DNA from: Posidonia oceanica
Taxonomy: Eukaryota; Streptophyta; Magnoliopsida; Alismatales; Posidoniaceae
DNA length: 64,000 nt
Direction: 5' to 3'
Assembly (NCBI GenBank): GCA_037176725.1
Contig: JAZBRS010000020.1
Location: 53,038,001-53,102,000, forward strand
Part shown: piece after piece, positions 11,241-24,027 of the stretch
How the letters are laid out: the number at the start of each line of letters is the position of its first letter
How positions within the stretch are numbered: position 1 is the stretch's first letter
Position numbers and translations under genes: made by a program
Notes under the pieces: generated by a model
What the model saw: only the letters and a program-made list of their open reading frames with translations
Databases searched by the model: none
What the model was told of the DNA's origin: nothing

Positions 11241-11977
11241 CTTTGCATGTCGCTTGCATGTGTATGGTTTTACTGCTGTTTTGTTTTATCGCTTACATTT
11301 GCATTTAGCGTAGTGTTGTTTCCTGCCAGTAGTTCTCACGAATCAAGGTTCGCCCTATTCGGAACGTTGACAACGTAGCTGAGCACGTTGATTGCACGTT
11401 TATTTTCTTTCCACGCATCACAACACTTAGAGCATGTATTTGCGCATGTTTATTTCAACATACATGGCATTTAGGCATTTAAGCATTTAGGCATTCATCT
11501 GAGCACCCATAGCATAGGTATAGCATCCCTCATCCCTTGGACGTGCAGTTAGGCAATCATCGCCGGTATCCTGTAAATGCGAGCGAGAATAGTCAAGAAA
11601 GACCGATTCCGGGCATGTCGGGGGTGCCTAATACCTTCCTCGTGCGTAACAGGAGTCCTTACTCTTTCTCTGGACACGCAATGATTGTTTTACCCTTATC
11701 CTTGGCACGAGTCATCCCTTTTGCATAATTTTGCATTCGTTTTGTAGTTTTCCTGTTCTCCCCGATTTTCCTTGTCTCCCGATTGAATAGACTAGGTGGT
11801 GACTCTCTTTTGTCTTATCTCTTTTATCTTCGCGTTTTGCTGGTGTTTTCGAGTCGAGTTTCTCCTTGGATTCACTACCGACAGTGGCTTCTTCCCCCTC
11901 TCACGGCACGATCGCATCATGAGCTATGGCAGCATGCGAGGCCCATCGTGGGCTCCCGGGAAGAGGTCATAGGAAAG

Positions 11978-11996
11978 TGGCGACTCCGCTGGGGAC
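11978..11996 (+). promoter_or_regulatory. Primer-binding site of element X (Arg-tRNA type)
   Basis: TGGCGACTCCGCTGGGGAC, six bases after the LTR end. It is close to the complement of the 3' end of a plant arginine tRNA (TGG plus CGACTCC and a GGGGA block), as recalled from family knowledge. Arg-type primers are typical of Ogre/Tat elements. Confidence 0.7.
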
Positions 11997-13139
11997 ACAA
12001 GACTCTGGCTTTCATTTTGACTTTCTCGCTTACTTGGACTTCGCATTTTGCTTGACTATTGCCTGTTTCCTTGCTTTACTGCTTGCCTTATGCCTGTTTA
12101 TATACCTTACTGCTTACATTGCCCTTATTTGTTTTGTTTATGCACTATACTTGCCTTTTGAGTGGTGATTGCTTCATTTTACACAAATAGGCTATGCCAC
12201 TTCACTGATACACATGCCATGCTTGTATATGCCTTTTGATGTGTTGATTGTTTCTGTTTTCATTAATCATGTGACATGACACTAGCACATAACATGAGCA
12301 TGCCTTTTGTAATGATGTATGTTGTTTGCTTGCCATGTTTGGATGATTTTCTTCCCCCTTTTGCATTAGGCCAAAGGACAACTAGAGACTGGTTGCCTCC
12401 CCCTTTTGCAATTAAAAATAGCAAGTAAAAGTCAAATCTAGGAGCAACTAAAGACTCAAACACACATGCATCCCCTTTGAGTTAATAAAACGTGTAAGAT
12501 AAAAGACTCTAATCATATTGCATGAAGCATCATATAGGGCATGCACTTCTCATCCCTGAGTCCTCCTACTAGTTTAAGAAGGATGGTCCCTGGTCTTTTC
12601 CCTCATCACTTTGGCGTGTGGTGGATTGATCGGTTCGTCCCCCTTATCTGGGGTCGCATCGGTATTAGTAAAGTGTACAGCCTTTGCTTTGGCAAGGGCC
12701 GAGACTCTTAACGCACCACCTGTTGTTTACCTGAGTTTTGGCCAGTTTAGACGGGAGCCTTTACTTTCTATCCGAGTCGGTGACCCGTACCCTTGTGAGT
12801 CCGAAGTAGACTACCCTACTAGGACACAATAGATTGGTGAGAGAGAGAGCATGCTAGACAGCACACCATTTGCATGAATGCATCCATACCATCATTTAAA
12901 CATTTGCATTGTTTTTTTTCTTTCGAGTTCTAACGCCAGTTTTGCTTTGTCTGAAACAGAGATCAGTGAGCGAGTTCCCTAGTCAGAGCTTGAGTGCTTT
13001 TCTTCACCGACGCCCCTATTGTGACACTTGTTCTCGACCCTCCTCTTCTAAGCTATTCGCCTTTGCGACTATAGCTCCTCCTAGGCATCATCCTTCACCT
13101 TTCCGTCGTAGCCCTATTCTTACCTGCTCTCGATCAGCC
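11997..13139 (+). other. Untranslated leader of element X
   Basis: Pyrimidine-rich sequence between the primer site and the first plausible gag ATG. No motif or conserved reading frame recognised. A frame is open from 12909 but its first part lacks gag-like character. Confidence 0.5.
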
Positions 13140-15601
13140 ATGGCCCAGTGCACCCTTGAGCCCTTGCTTACTCTTGTTGTTCCGGAGGGGGTTTCCACTT
13201 CGGTCCCTTCGACTCCCGACTTAACCCCTTCTGTGCCCCTTACGACGTTAGGGTTTCCCCCCTTTACGTCTAGGGGACCCCTGCGTACCGTAGGGTCTGG
13301 GCAAGTCTATGCCCCTCCGGATCCTATCACCACGGCTACCTTGGTGACTACCACTCGCATCCCGGAGACTGTCCCGACTCCTTCTGATCCCCAGGGCCAT
13401 ATTATCTATGGCACTGGCCCTGCTGTAGTGACCACTTCTTTAGGATCCTTGCCTTTTGGACAGTCTGTGTCCCCACCTCTTGGATCTGATCTCCCGTTGT
13501 CACTAAACATCAGTATCCCTACTGACGGGCCTCCTGAAGTGTGGTATCGATATTTGATGGAGATTGCCCAAGCCTTCCAGGGCATGGCTTAATCAGTCTG
13601 CCCCTCCTTGATTCCTTCTGCTCCTGAGGTCCCCCCTGCATCCTGCTCATGCAACCCAGGCTTTCCCTGTTGCACCGCCGCCTCAGCCATCGCTTCAGCT
13701 GCTTTCTGCTTCGGTGATAGGGGCGCAGCCTTCGCCCTCTGCATTCACTTCACTCACTGCACAACATGTCTCTCCGTCACCTGGTGGCCAGCCCCTCGGG
13801 CTGGCTGGAGCACAGCACCCCACATGCCTGCCGCCTGGTGCCGTGCCAGCGTAGCAGCTATTACTCCAGCACTCAGCACCACCCACCACACAGCATCTCA
13901 CTTACCCCCACCCGCTACATCAGCAAGTTCCTACCTCTGCATACATTCTTGCATACACTGCACCCATGTACAGATACGCTGGCCATTACGTCGCACCACT
14001 AGGCGACGCGATGGTGGACCCAGAGGAGCACCTCGGTGCGACCCAATCGGCGTATGTGGTCCCTGCCCCTACTGCCCCATCTCCTTCGGCAGCAAATCCA
14101 GATCCCTACGACAACAGGTTCGCCGTACTGGAAAAAGCACTTCGTCAAGTGCAGGGCACAGACCTCCACTCCTATCAGTTTCGGGACCTCTGCTATTTTC
14201 CAGAGGCGGTGCTCCCACCGAAATTCCACATCCCGGACTTTGAAAAATACAATGGTAGGGGCTACCCCATTGCCTATATGAAAGCATATTGCAGAGACCT
14301 CGCTCAACTTCAGGCTGATGGCAGGTTGTTGATCTGCCTGTTCCAGAAGAGTCTCATTGGCCCGGCCCTCAAGTGGTTTACATCACTTGATATGGCCACC
14401 ATTAAGACATGGAACGACCTCAGTAGGGCGTTCCTGGAACAGTACTCTTTCAATCTCGACCTGGTCCCTAAGCGTGAGGACCTTGTCGCCATCAAGTAGA
14501 GACCCAATGAGCTGTTCGGGGAGTACGTCGGCCGTTGGCGCGCCCTTGCCTCGCAGGTCTGCGATAAACCCTCTGACGAGAAGTCTATCGAGATCGTAAT
14601 TCGAGGCGTGTAGCCATCCACCCGGGGCTCTGCTTGCCATTCAGCCAGTCACTAACTTTGCATCTTTGATTTGGGCTGGCACACGTGTGAAGAGCTCCCT
14701 GCAGAGCGGTAACTTCCCAACACTCATCACTTTCGCCAAGCAGGCCACCTATCCCAGCAGCAGCCACGGTGGCAATAGTAGCAACAACAACCACCCTAGG
14801 AGAGGGGACCCCCTGAGGACTGCCGTCGCATACCTCAATGCTCCCGCCGCTCCCGTTCACATGGTGGCTCAGCCTGGCCCGAATCAGGTAGTGTATGCAC
14901 CCACACCTAGTGCACCACACACTCCACACATCACTACCACCGCCCGATCGGTCTACCCTGCTGCACCAGTCCGGCAAGGATACAACCAGGGGCAGAGACA
15001 GCCCCATCAGCAACAGCGTCACTTCACCCAACTTGTGGAGCCACTGAGCGCCGTCTTCCTTAAGGTTACATCGCTCCTCACACTCCCCGAGGTTCGCCCG
15101 CCACCGAACCCTCATCCGAGGTGGTATAGGACGGATCATTTCTGCGATTTCCATCGAGTCGTCGGGCACTCGACGAATAATTGCATCACTCTGTGGGGCG
15201 CAGTGCAGGATTTGATCGACCAAAAGGTCATTTCGATCGATACACAAGAGGTGGCATCTTCATCCACACCTCCACCAGCATCCACACATGCATTAGGAGT
15301 AGCACCCTCTCATTCCAACATCGTCCACCAGCCTTTGCCGGAGCACTCTGGCTCAGGAGGCGTGGGGACCTCAGGTGTTCATTCTATCTTCCCCTCCGGG
15401 TCCGCTACGTCCGTAGTGGACCCCCTCGATCTCATCCACCATGTTTCTGAACCATTCCCCTCTCCTCTTTATCGTGCGGCACTTGCCAGTCCTGGGTCGG
15501 GAATACATGTGATACTACTGGAGGCTAAGCAAGAGCGCACTATAGCAGACCCCGCCGATTGTGCCAGCAATGTAGGAGCGGACCCAGCACCTCCATCTTG
15601 A
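13140..15601 (+). pseudogene. Decayed gag of element X
   Basis: Best start is the ATG at 13140 (MAQCTLEPLLTLVV). The frame stays open to a TAA at 13590, continues past it to about 13960, shifts to another frame at 13966 and again near 14620. Residues around 14220-14600 form the Ty3/gypsy gag core (FHIPDFEKYNGRGYPIAYMK, then LIGPALKWFTSLD, FLEQY, LFGEYVGRWRALA). The C-terminal part (about 15140-15190) carries a Tat-type zinc knuckle CDFHRVVGHSTNNC followed by VQDLIDQKVI. In-frame TAG at 14497 fits a lost CAG in a conserved K-Q-R-P-N-E context, and another TAG lies at 14611. The frame ends in TGA at 15599. Gag would form the virus-like particle. No protease or pol follows, so the element is gag-only. 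Confidence 0.85.
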
Positions 15602-17240
15602 GGTTGCTGATAGGTACGTCCTTCTTACCTTTACCTTTACTTCTTACTTTGTCTCTTCTTTCTTTTCATTTTGTTTTGCATTTTCTCGTCATGTCAGGAA
15701 AACCCATAAAAAGTACAAAACCAATGAAAAATCCAAAAATATGCCTTCTTTTCCTTGCATGCACATATCCCTTCCTGCATGTACATGTCATTTCCTGCAT
15801 CTTGTAAAAGACAAAAACATCAAAAAATCAAAAAAATCAAGAAACAAAAAAAAAACATGCTTTCCTTTCCACTGGTTTTCCCTTTTTTATGTTTCCTTAA
15901 AACGGAAAAGTCATAAAAAATACAAAACACATGGAAAAATCCGAAAACATGCTTGTTCCCTTCCTAAAATACCAGAAAACCCAGAAAAAATTTTATAATC
16001 AGAAAACCTGGCTTGGGACAAATAAGCAGCGCCGAGAGGATGTCAAGCATCGATCGTCTCAGGCAGGACTCACCTGAGCAGCGCCATTTCCTGCATGCGA
16101 CTACAAAGTGAGACTAAGAGCAGCACAGAACATCTCATTGAGTGCGAAACTCCAAGAGTGATATTTATCCAATTAAGAGAGTCCACCAGACATGGAAAGG
16201 ACCAAAGTAGAGCAAAGCATAGCTAGGGGCTGCCTGTACACATTGCAGAGGCTGAAAGTGTGCACCGACCAACCGAACTCTTAACGCCTTATCAGGGACT
16301 GCTACCCCAAGAGGGCGTAGACGTGCATATCCAAAAGAATAGAGATTATGTGAGCAGAAAAATATGATAACAAGATATGCATGCTGGGCAGAAAAGAAAA
16401 TGAAGAAAGAAGTCGAAGAAAGAAGGCGCCCATGAGAGGAATGACTCGGACAAGCATCGAAGCCCCCTCAACTTCCAACTACAAGCACCACATTGCCAAC
16501 TGCACAGGAAGCATTATCAGGTGGACCTGGCCCCACCCTCCGTGCAGACAACAATTCCACATCCTTGGCAGGCTAGATGCGACTCCAGTCACTCATGAGG
16601 GGAAAAGAAATACAATCCACGAGTGTTAAAAGCGGTAGTTGATCCCCGAGGACTTGAGACGGAAGCTATGAAGCTACACCCAACGCCTCTGCTACCCACA
16701 TGCAGCCAAAGGCTATGCTTTGCAAAGTTGAGACCTCTTCTCAAACTGAGAATGAGAAAGAGAGCCACCGACCATAGCTCGGCATGGCATTGTGCGAGGA
16801 TCGAGAATCCCCTGAGTCAGAAATTGCAGAAGCATCCTCTCGGCATTAGCTGCTTTGAATCCAAGGCCACCAAAAACATAAATGCATGATAATCTACCTT
16901 CCCTTCTTCTTGTTTTCGAAAACCGGAGTCAAGGACGAGTATTTTTTGCTTGACCTCACTCAGAGGCTCAGTGCTTTTTAAAAGTTTTGGTCCCCCACCA
17001 CGTTGGGAGGTCCGTGATGACCGGTATGTCTCTTGTTTGCCACTCCATGGCATTACAGTGCATGCCCACTCTGAGACCATTGCACACCCACCACGATGGG
17101 CCCCCCGCATTTTCCTTTGCATCTACCCATGGCATTCCCCCCCCAGCGTTGCACATTGCACGGTGAGTACTTACATTCATCCTCCAAGCATCTGGGCTGG
17201 TAACCCTATCTACTCGCCCGACAAGCACGTTAGTTTTGTC
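15602..17240 (+). other. Non-coding segment of X with A-rich linker
   Basis: 15690-16010 contains AAAATCCAAAAA and CAAAAAATC runs. The same kind of A-rich linker follows pol in W at 49165-49395. 16010-17240 shows no recognised gene, repeat or pol remnant; small open frames look random. Confidence 0.5.
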
Positions 17241-17254
17241 TATGTCTCTGTTTT

Positions 17255-17345
17255 GATGCCAAGGGTGCTTCGACGGTCCGCTGGTATCATCCCTGATACT
17301 AGGGGCATGTTTTTTGCTGCCCTGTGGTATTACCCTCTCCTTACA
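17255..17345. repeat. GGTATC hairpin block in the X 3'UTR, proximal
   Basis: CTGGTATCAT and ATGATACTAGGGGC elements plus GCCCTGTGGTATT. It matches, inverted, the block at 7998-8100 of Y directly preceding its breakpoint. Confidence 0.5.
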
Positions 17346-18880
17346 TGCCCCTTTGTGGTCATGTTTGCTCGCTTCCTTAATTTGAGGACGAGCACCTTTG
17401 CGTGCCTTTTCAAAGTCACGTCTGTTTGTTTGCTTGCTTCCTTAATTTGAGGACAAGCCGTTACATGCCGCTTCATGGTCATGTTTGCTCGCTTCCTTAA
17501 TTTGAGGATGAGTGCCTTTGCGTACCTTTTCGAAGTCACGTCTGTTTGTTTGCTTGCTTCCTTAATTTGAGGACATGCCCTTACATGCCCCTTTGTGGTC
17601 ATGTTTACTCGCTTCCTTAATTTGAGGACGAGCGCCTTTGCATGCCTTTTTGAAGTCACGTTTGTTTGTTTGCTTGCTTCCTTAATTTGAGGACAAGCCC
17701 TTACATGCCCCTTCGTGGTCATGTTTGCTCGCTTCCTTAATTTGAGGATGAGCGCCTTTGCGTGCCTTTTCGAAGTCACGTCTGTTTGCTTGCTCACTTC
17801 TTTAATTTGAGGATGAGCGCCTTTGCGTGCCTTTTCGAAGTCACGTCAGCTTGTTTGCTCGCTTCCTTAATTTGAGGACAAGCGCCTTTGTGTGCCTTTT
17901 CGAAGTCACGTCTGTTTATTTGCTTGCTTCCTTAATTTGAGGACAAGCCCTTACATGCCGCTTCGTGGTCATGTTTGCTCGCTTCCTTAATTTGAGGACG
18001 AGCGCCCTTGCGTGCCTTTTCAAAGTCACGTCTATTTGCTTGCTCGCTTCCTTAATTTGAGGACGAGCGCCTTTACATGCCTTTTCGAAGTCATGTCTGC
18101 TTGTTTGCTCGCTTCCTTAATTTGAGGACGAGAGCCTTTGCGTGCCTTTTCGAAGTCACATCTATTTGTTTGCTTGCTTCCTTAATTTGAGGACAAGCCC
18201 TTACATGCCCCTTCGTGGTCATGTTTGCTTGCTTCCTTAATTTGAGGACGAGTGCCTTTGCGTGCCTTTTCGAAGTCACGTCAGTTTGCTTGCTCGCTTC
18301 CTTAATTTGAGGACGAGCGCCTTTGCGTGCCTTTTCGAAGTCACGTCTGCTTGTTTGCTCGCTTCCTTAATTTGAGGACGAGTGCCTTTGTGTGCCTTTT
18401 CGAAGTCATGTCTGTTTGTTTGCTTGCTTCCTTAATTTGAGGACGAGCCCTTACATGCCCCTTCGTGGTCATGTTTGCTCGCTTCCTTAATTTGAGGACG
18501 AGCACCTTTGCGTGGCTTTTCGAAGTCATGTTTGTTTGCTTGCTCGCTTCCTTAATTTGAGGACAAGCGCCTTTGCATGCCTTTTCAAAGTCACGTCTGC
18601 TTGTTTGCTCGCTTCCTTAATTTGAGGACGAGCACCTTTGCGTGCCTTTTCGAAGTCACGTCTGTTTGTTTGCTTGCTTCCTTAATTTGAGGAAGAGCCC
18701 CCTTACAAGCCCCTTCGGGGTCATGTCTGCTCGCTTCCTTAAGTTTAGGACGAGTGCCTTTGCGTTCCTTTTTCGAAGTCACGTCTGTTTGTTTGCTTGC
18801 TTCCTTAATTTGAAGAAGAGCTCCCCTCGCGTTTTTTCTTCGGAGCCTCATTGCTTGCTTCCTCACTTTGAGGAAAAGCC
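17340..18880. repeat. 60-bp minisatellite with about 120-bp higher-order period, X 3'UTR
   Basis: About 25 copies of a unit containing GCTTCCTTAATTTGAGGACG, alternating between a form with GCCTTTTCGAAGTCACGTC and one with CTTACATGCCCCTTCGTGG. Alternation gives a two-unit higher-order repeat. It is the X counterpart of the Y array at 7010-7960, with a different unit. Confidence 0.85.
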
Positions 18881-18957
18881 TTGCGGCATCGTTCATTTTC
18901 CATTCGGGCTGACATCCCTAACTGTTCGGCTGGCAATCGTCACAATGTCTAGCTTCC

Positions 18958-19150
18958 CTTGATGCTAGGAGCACTTCTGCTGCCCCTTGGTATTGTTTTT
19001 CGATACCAGGGGCATCTTTTCTGCCACCTTGAGGTATCTTTCGTTTTCTTTTTTGGGCTGGCAGCCCTAACTGCTCGGTCGACAATCGTCAACTTGTCTG
19101 GCGTCCTTTTCCAATGCCAGGGTCATCTTTTTGCTGCCTTTGGTATCTTA
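18958..19150. repeat. GGTATC hairpin block in the X 3'UTR, distal
   Basis: GCCCCTTGGTAT pairs with ATACCAGGGGC across a short T-rich loop near 18975-19010. Weaker copies follow to 19150. Same family as the hairpins at 6875 and 7998. Confidence 0.55.
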
Positions 19151-19359
19151 CCCTCATCTCCTCCCGGGCTGGCAGCCCTAACTGCCTAGATGACATCCGT
19201 TAAAGTGTCTGACGTCGCGAGCGACAAGCACGATAGTCTTGTCTGGAGTTCTTTTTCGAGCTGGCAGCCCTAACTGCCCAGACGGCAAGCACGTTAGTCT
19301 TGTCTGGCGGCCCTCTTTGCGCAAGTTTGGATTAACTGCCGACTTGGCGCCTGGCGTCA

Positions 19360-19725
19360 CATTGCATGGCATTGCATTCCATTGCATACATTACATTACA
19401 TTGCATGCATCACATTGCATTCCATTGCATACATTGCATTACATTGCATGCATCGCATTGCATTCCATTGTATACATTGCATTACATGGCATACATTGCA
19501 TCCATTGCATTACATTGCACACATTGCATTACATTGCACACATTGCATTGCATTCCAATGCATACGTCGCATCACATTCCATTGCATACATTGTATTACA
19601 TTGCATGCATCACATTGCATGCATCACATACATCACACTGCATTGCATTACATACATCGCATTGCATGCATCGCATTGCATGCGTCGCATTGCATTTCAC
19701 CGCATAACATCGCATTACATTGCAT
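19360..19725. repeat. CATTGCATAC short tandem repeats, X 3'UTR
   Basis: Irregular repeats of CATTGCATACATTGCATTA and TTGCATGCATCACATTGC. Element Y has a diverged inverted version at 6630-6760. Open frames are artefacts. Confidence 0.8.
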
Positions 19726-20367
19726 TCTCATTGTGCTGCTACTCCCTGTAGTCATTACACTAATCTCCACACTCCGCTTTCCCAGACACGGCATACCCAG
19801 GAGACGAACCCCTGGTTTGTGCATTATTTAAAGTGGTATCTTCAGCAATCGCAGCCTCCTTACAGCAAGCCTGCTTTAGATGACACCCGCGGTAGTGCAC
19901 GGCCTAGGATTGCTTCCTTGGCATTACGCGTCCGCCACCGCATGCACACCCACAGCATCTTGTTACATTTGCATTGCCTCCGCCTCAGGAGTTCCCAACG
20001 AACGGCACCCCCGTGCTAAAGCTAATTTGGCCCAGCGCACTTTAATCGTACGGCTTTCCCTTAAGTGCAGTCCAGCGAGCTGCATTGCATCTTCCACCAA
20101 ACCGCGTGCATGCATCACCCACTTTCCCCTAGAGGAGTACATCGCAATGAGCATTAGCGTAGGCATCACATTTGCATCAGCACCCTACACTAGTCGTTGC
20201 ATTGGCACTGCATCCTAGTGTTCGCATTCATCTGCATTCGGCAATGAGTCATGAATTTCGGTGCATCCACCGAATAAGTGACTCACGTCTACAACAACAT
20301 TTGGATCTCCGGTCAAATCGAGTGTCTTGTCAACCTTGAGCAGCGGCCTCGGTCCTCTTGACCTTGC
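19726..20367 (+). other. 3'UTR of X before the polypurine tract
   Basis: No gene recognised. The last 150 bases (GTGACTCACG through TTGACCTTGC) match, inverted, element Y at 6500-6620. Confidence 0.5.
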
Positions 20368-20382
20368 TTAGGGAGGGGCATC
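20368..20382 (+). promoter_or_regulatory. Polypurine tract of element X
   Basis: TTAGGGAGGGGCATC ends exactly at the 3' LTR start TGTTGACACC. Same tract as in element Y. Confidence 0.8.
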
Positions 20383-21194
20383 TGTTGACACCCCATTTTG
20401 ACAGGCTGAATTGGTGGAATCTCTCTCTGGTGGCTTCTGAACCAAACACCTAAACTAAACCCAAAATCACACCCTGTTTTCAAAACCAAACTCCAAATCA
20501 AACCCCAAAAACAAACCTAGAACTACACCCATTTTCTAAACCAAAGTCACATCAAAACCCTCTCAAAATCCTAACCTGAAAACTACACAAAAACCCTAGG
20601 AAAACCCATCCTTTCTTCAACCTAGAAAACCATCCAAAAATCCTAGAAAACCTAGGTAAAATAATCCTGAAGTCTAATCCAAATCCTAAACCAAAAACCC
20701 ATTTCAAACCTAAACCCTAAATCCTTCCAAAACCCTTCAAAAATCCCATTTAAAATCATAGAAAACCCTAGATTAAACCTTAGGTCAAACCCTAGAAATC
20801 CTAGGTCACACACTCACACAAAACCCCTCCAAATTCAGGTCATTATCCTTCCTATCTCTCCTCATTATCCTTTTCTCTCTCCTGATTATTCTTTTCTCTC
20901 TCCTCTTTATCCTTCTTCTCTTTCTCTCTTCTTTTCTTGCTCGCCAATGGGCCTTCCCCATTCTTGCTCCTCCCCACTTATTCTCCTTTCTTCCCTTTAT
21001 TTTATCTTTATTTTATTTTATTTTATTTTATCCCATGTTATTTGATCCTTTCTTTCTTTCTTTCTTTCTTTCCTTCTTTCCTTCTTTCTTTCTTTCTTTC
21101 TTTTCCTTTTTCCACATTAAACCCTAAACCCTAAACTCCAACCAAAACTAAATCCAAAACCATTAAACCCTAAACCCTAAACTCCAACCAAAAC
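20383..21194 (+). mobile_element. 3' LTR of element X, left part
   Basis: Aligns with 8102-8900 of the 5' LTR through the CT-rich block and into the 46-bp telobox units, where the LINE interrupts it. Its terminus TGTTGACACCCC is intact. Confidence 0.9.
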
Positions 21195-21420
21195 GTAGAG
21201 GCTCGTCTGTATGGCCTTTCCTCCTACATTGAGGGAGGCTCATCTGTACGGCCCCGTCGGTCAAGGCCGGTGGGTGCTGAGACTAGAACGTTTCTGGAGT
21301 AGCTGGTTCAGTTTTCCTCTTTGTGCTGGGATCTGTTCGAGGAGTAGTTCCTTGTGCTTGGGGCTAGATCTCTGGTCCTAGGAGCGAGATCTAGCTCCAG
21401 GCTGTCCGCCTCTGCTGCTC

Positions 21421-23829
21421 ATGGCGGAGCTCCGGGGAGCAGGTATGAGGGCTGCTACTCCTTGCAGTTCAGGTGGTGCGGCTCTGCAGTCTTCGGAGGA
21501 GGGTGGAGGCTTTCCTTAGGTTTCGGCTATTAAAGAGGTGTTAGGTCCGACTGAGTCGCCATCGAAAGCTAGGGATCGGAAGGGGTCGGACCCCTTGGAG
21601 TCACCTCTGCCTTTTAAAAACACCAAAGTAGCCCCTGATCGATCCAGACCTATTTCTTTTGTTGCTGCTACCAGGGGCTCGCATCAAGCACCCAAATTCC
21701 CAGGAATCGCTGTCTGACCTCCGGTGAGTGTGGATGGCGAGGAGGTGGTGAAGTTCACGCCTGAGGAAGTTTCTCAGATGGCCGGAGCTTTTACGTGGTC
21801 TATCATTGGGAAATTCAGCACTGGAAGGCCAGCAATGATGGATATCCTGACTTCAATGAAGAGTGCATTACATTTCTCAGAGGAAATCTACCTTATGGTG
21901 ATCGATCAGAGGCATATCCTCATTCGATTCCTCAACAGAGAGGATTTTGTTAAAGCTTATATCAAAGAGGCTTGGATTATCAAAGGGAAGAGAATGAGAG
22001 TATTTCGGTGGTCTCCGAATTTCACACCTGGTACTGAATCCACCTGTGCACCAGTTTGGGTTGGGCTCCCCACTCTCAGAGCTCATTTGCAAGATCCAGG
22101 AGCCATCCAATCCATAGTAGGTTTATTGGGTAAATTCTTATGCATGCATAAGGATGTGGCGACTTTTACAAGGCCTAGATACACCTATTTATGTGTAGAA
22201 ATTGACTTGGCGAAGCCATTAAAGAAGACCATTACCATTGACAATGGAGGTGAAGTTATTAAGCAATTAGTGGACTATGGCAGATCTATTCCACCATTTT
22301 GTAACTTTTGTTCAATGATTGGTCATTTGCCTACTGCTTGTAGAAGGATAATGGTTGCTGGCCCTATGGGGGACACGAATCCTAAGAATATTGATAAGGT
22401 TGTCGAGAAACCTGCATCGAAAATATTACCAGGCAAATCAAAAAGTGCTCGAAGAAGGGCAAACAAGAAGATCAGAGTGTCGGGGTTTACTGCCAAGAAG
22501 ACTAAAGCAGCCATTGGTATTGTGACTAGAGAAGGCAGAGTAGACCAGTAGAAGAAGGAAAATATCAAGGCCCATAATGGGATCAATGTGGGGGATAAGG
22601 GCAAAGGGACCCTCATTGAAGGTCATGTCTCGGATGCGACTGATGAGGAAGACCAATGGAGAGAAGTGAAGGGGAAGAAGCCTAGATTTAATGGCGAACC
22701 ATCTGGTAATGGGGTGGCAAAGGGTAAATCTGAACTGGAGACTTTAGTTCAGGAGGTAGTTACCAGGCTTGTATCCTCTGTGAAGGTTGTTGGTTCAAGT
22801 TCTAAGGTGTCAGGGGAGAAGATGTTGGGTAACTCCAAAGCTATTGATCTTTCTCCTAGCCTCAAGATCACTCCTAAACTGAGCCCAAGTTCTTCAGGCA
22901 AGCTATCAAATAGTAGGAAAATCAATGCTAAAGAGATGAAAAAATCAGGACAGAAAATGGAGGTGAATAGCATAAGGAATTTCAAGAGTAAACGTCCCAA
23001 ATGTCCAATAGGGGATCAGAAGAGAAATGAGCCCAATGATGCCATAGGCGATTATGAATTTCTGGAGAATGCTAAAAGGATTGCTGAGGAGGCATCTAAA
23101 GGGGGTCCATATTTGAAGAATTTTACGGCTAGATCAGTTCAGTTGGAAGATGATCTACCTACTGAGAGTAGGGATGCTAGGTTTGAGAAATTCTTGAAGA
23201 ATTAGGAGGAATAATTGGTGAGATAGACCAACTCGTTAGAGGTAGGTTCTTCAATCAAAGCAGGTGATAAGACGACTCAGAAGGCCCAGATAGAGAATCC
23301 AATTGTTTTGATGAGGGATCATTCCTCAGCCTTGGCAGGAGGAAGGGCTAGTCCTCAGTAGGGGTGTGTGATGTCTGATGTGATTAAGTTGTCAAAGGAG
23401 TTGATCCCAGTGACAGTTAAAAAAGAGCAATTGGAAGAGAAGGCTAGAAAGCTGGATATTCCTAAGATCTTTGATGATCTCATCATATTGGGAACCAGGG
23501 ATGACCTTCGGGAGGATATACGCTTATGCCAAGATGCCAATTATTCTTCTATGGAACTGCAGTCTTTGGTCCCTCCTGGTGTGCAAGTATTTGTGGAAGG
23601 TGGCTCATCTTCTGGTGGTCACTCATCCTTGCCCAGTAGTGATATGGGCCCTAATGAGCCGGATGACTGCTACACTCACTACTCTGATCCTAGATTCATT
23701 GCTACCAATAAGCAAGAGGACCTTCAGTCTTCTGGTGAATTTTCGGAGGGTAGAATGGCTCTTGATGAGGAGGATAATATCCAATGGCTTTTTGAGTTAG
23801 GGGATACGGACCCTCCTGATCTACCTTAG
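21421..23829 (+). pseudogene. LINE ORF1 (DUF4283 plus CCHC zinc knuckle)
   Basis: One reading frame runs from an ATG at 21421, with in-frame stops at 21517 (TAG), 21715 (TGA), 22549 (TAG), 23203 (TAG), 23212 (TAA), 23224 (TAG), 23359 (TAG) and 23827 (TAG). The DUF4283-like RNA-binding region lies at about 21750-22250 (VVKFTPEEVSQMAGAFTWSI, then VWVGLPTLRAHLQDPGAI). A knuckle CNFCSMIGHLPTAC follows at about 22300. The tail is basic and serine-rich, then acidic. ORF1 proteins of plant L1 elements bind the element RNA. The frame continues unshifted past further stops (23944 TAG) to the endonuclease start near 24028, so whether ORF1 and ORF2 were separate cannot be decided here. Confidence 0.85.
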
Positions 23830-24027
23830 GAGATTGAGGTTGAGGGTAATTTATCAAAGATTGCTGGGACCCTAGTGGTAAATATGACCTGTGACGATCT
23901 GAGGGCTAGATCTGACAATGAGGGCTTGGCTGAGAAGGTTCCATAGGTAGTCATTATAATCTCAGATCTAAATCTTTTAGAAAACATAGGCTTTCAGCCC
24001 ACCAAACCTATTCAGATGGGAGCCTTA

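Larger units (their letters stand above)
8102..11971 (+). mobile_element. 5' LTR of element X (3870 bp)
   Basis: Aligns with 20383-21194 plus 28475-31564. The start reads TATTGATATCCC where the 3' LTR has TGTTGACACCCC, and the end reads TCATA where the 3' LTR has TCACA. Both terminal dinucleotides have therefore decayed by C-to-T or G-to-A changes. Internal order: CT-rich block, telobox array, TATA box, short exon with splice donor, AT-rich phrase repeats, 40-bp minisatellite, conserved terminal block. Confidence 0.9.

Noticed and set aside
10723..11378. Cys-rich ORFs of 189-214 codons
   Set aside because: They arise from the 40-bp minisatellite lacking stops in several frames at once; the 3' LTR shows the same effect.
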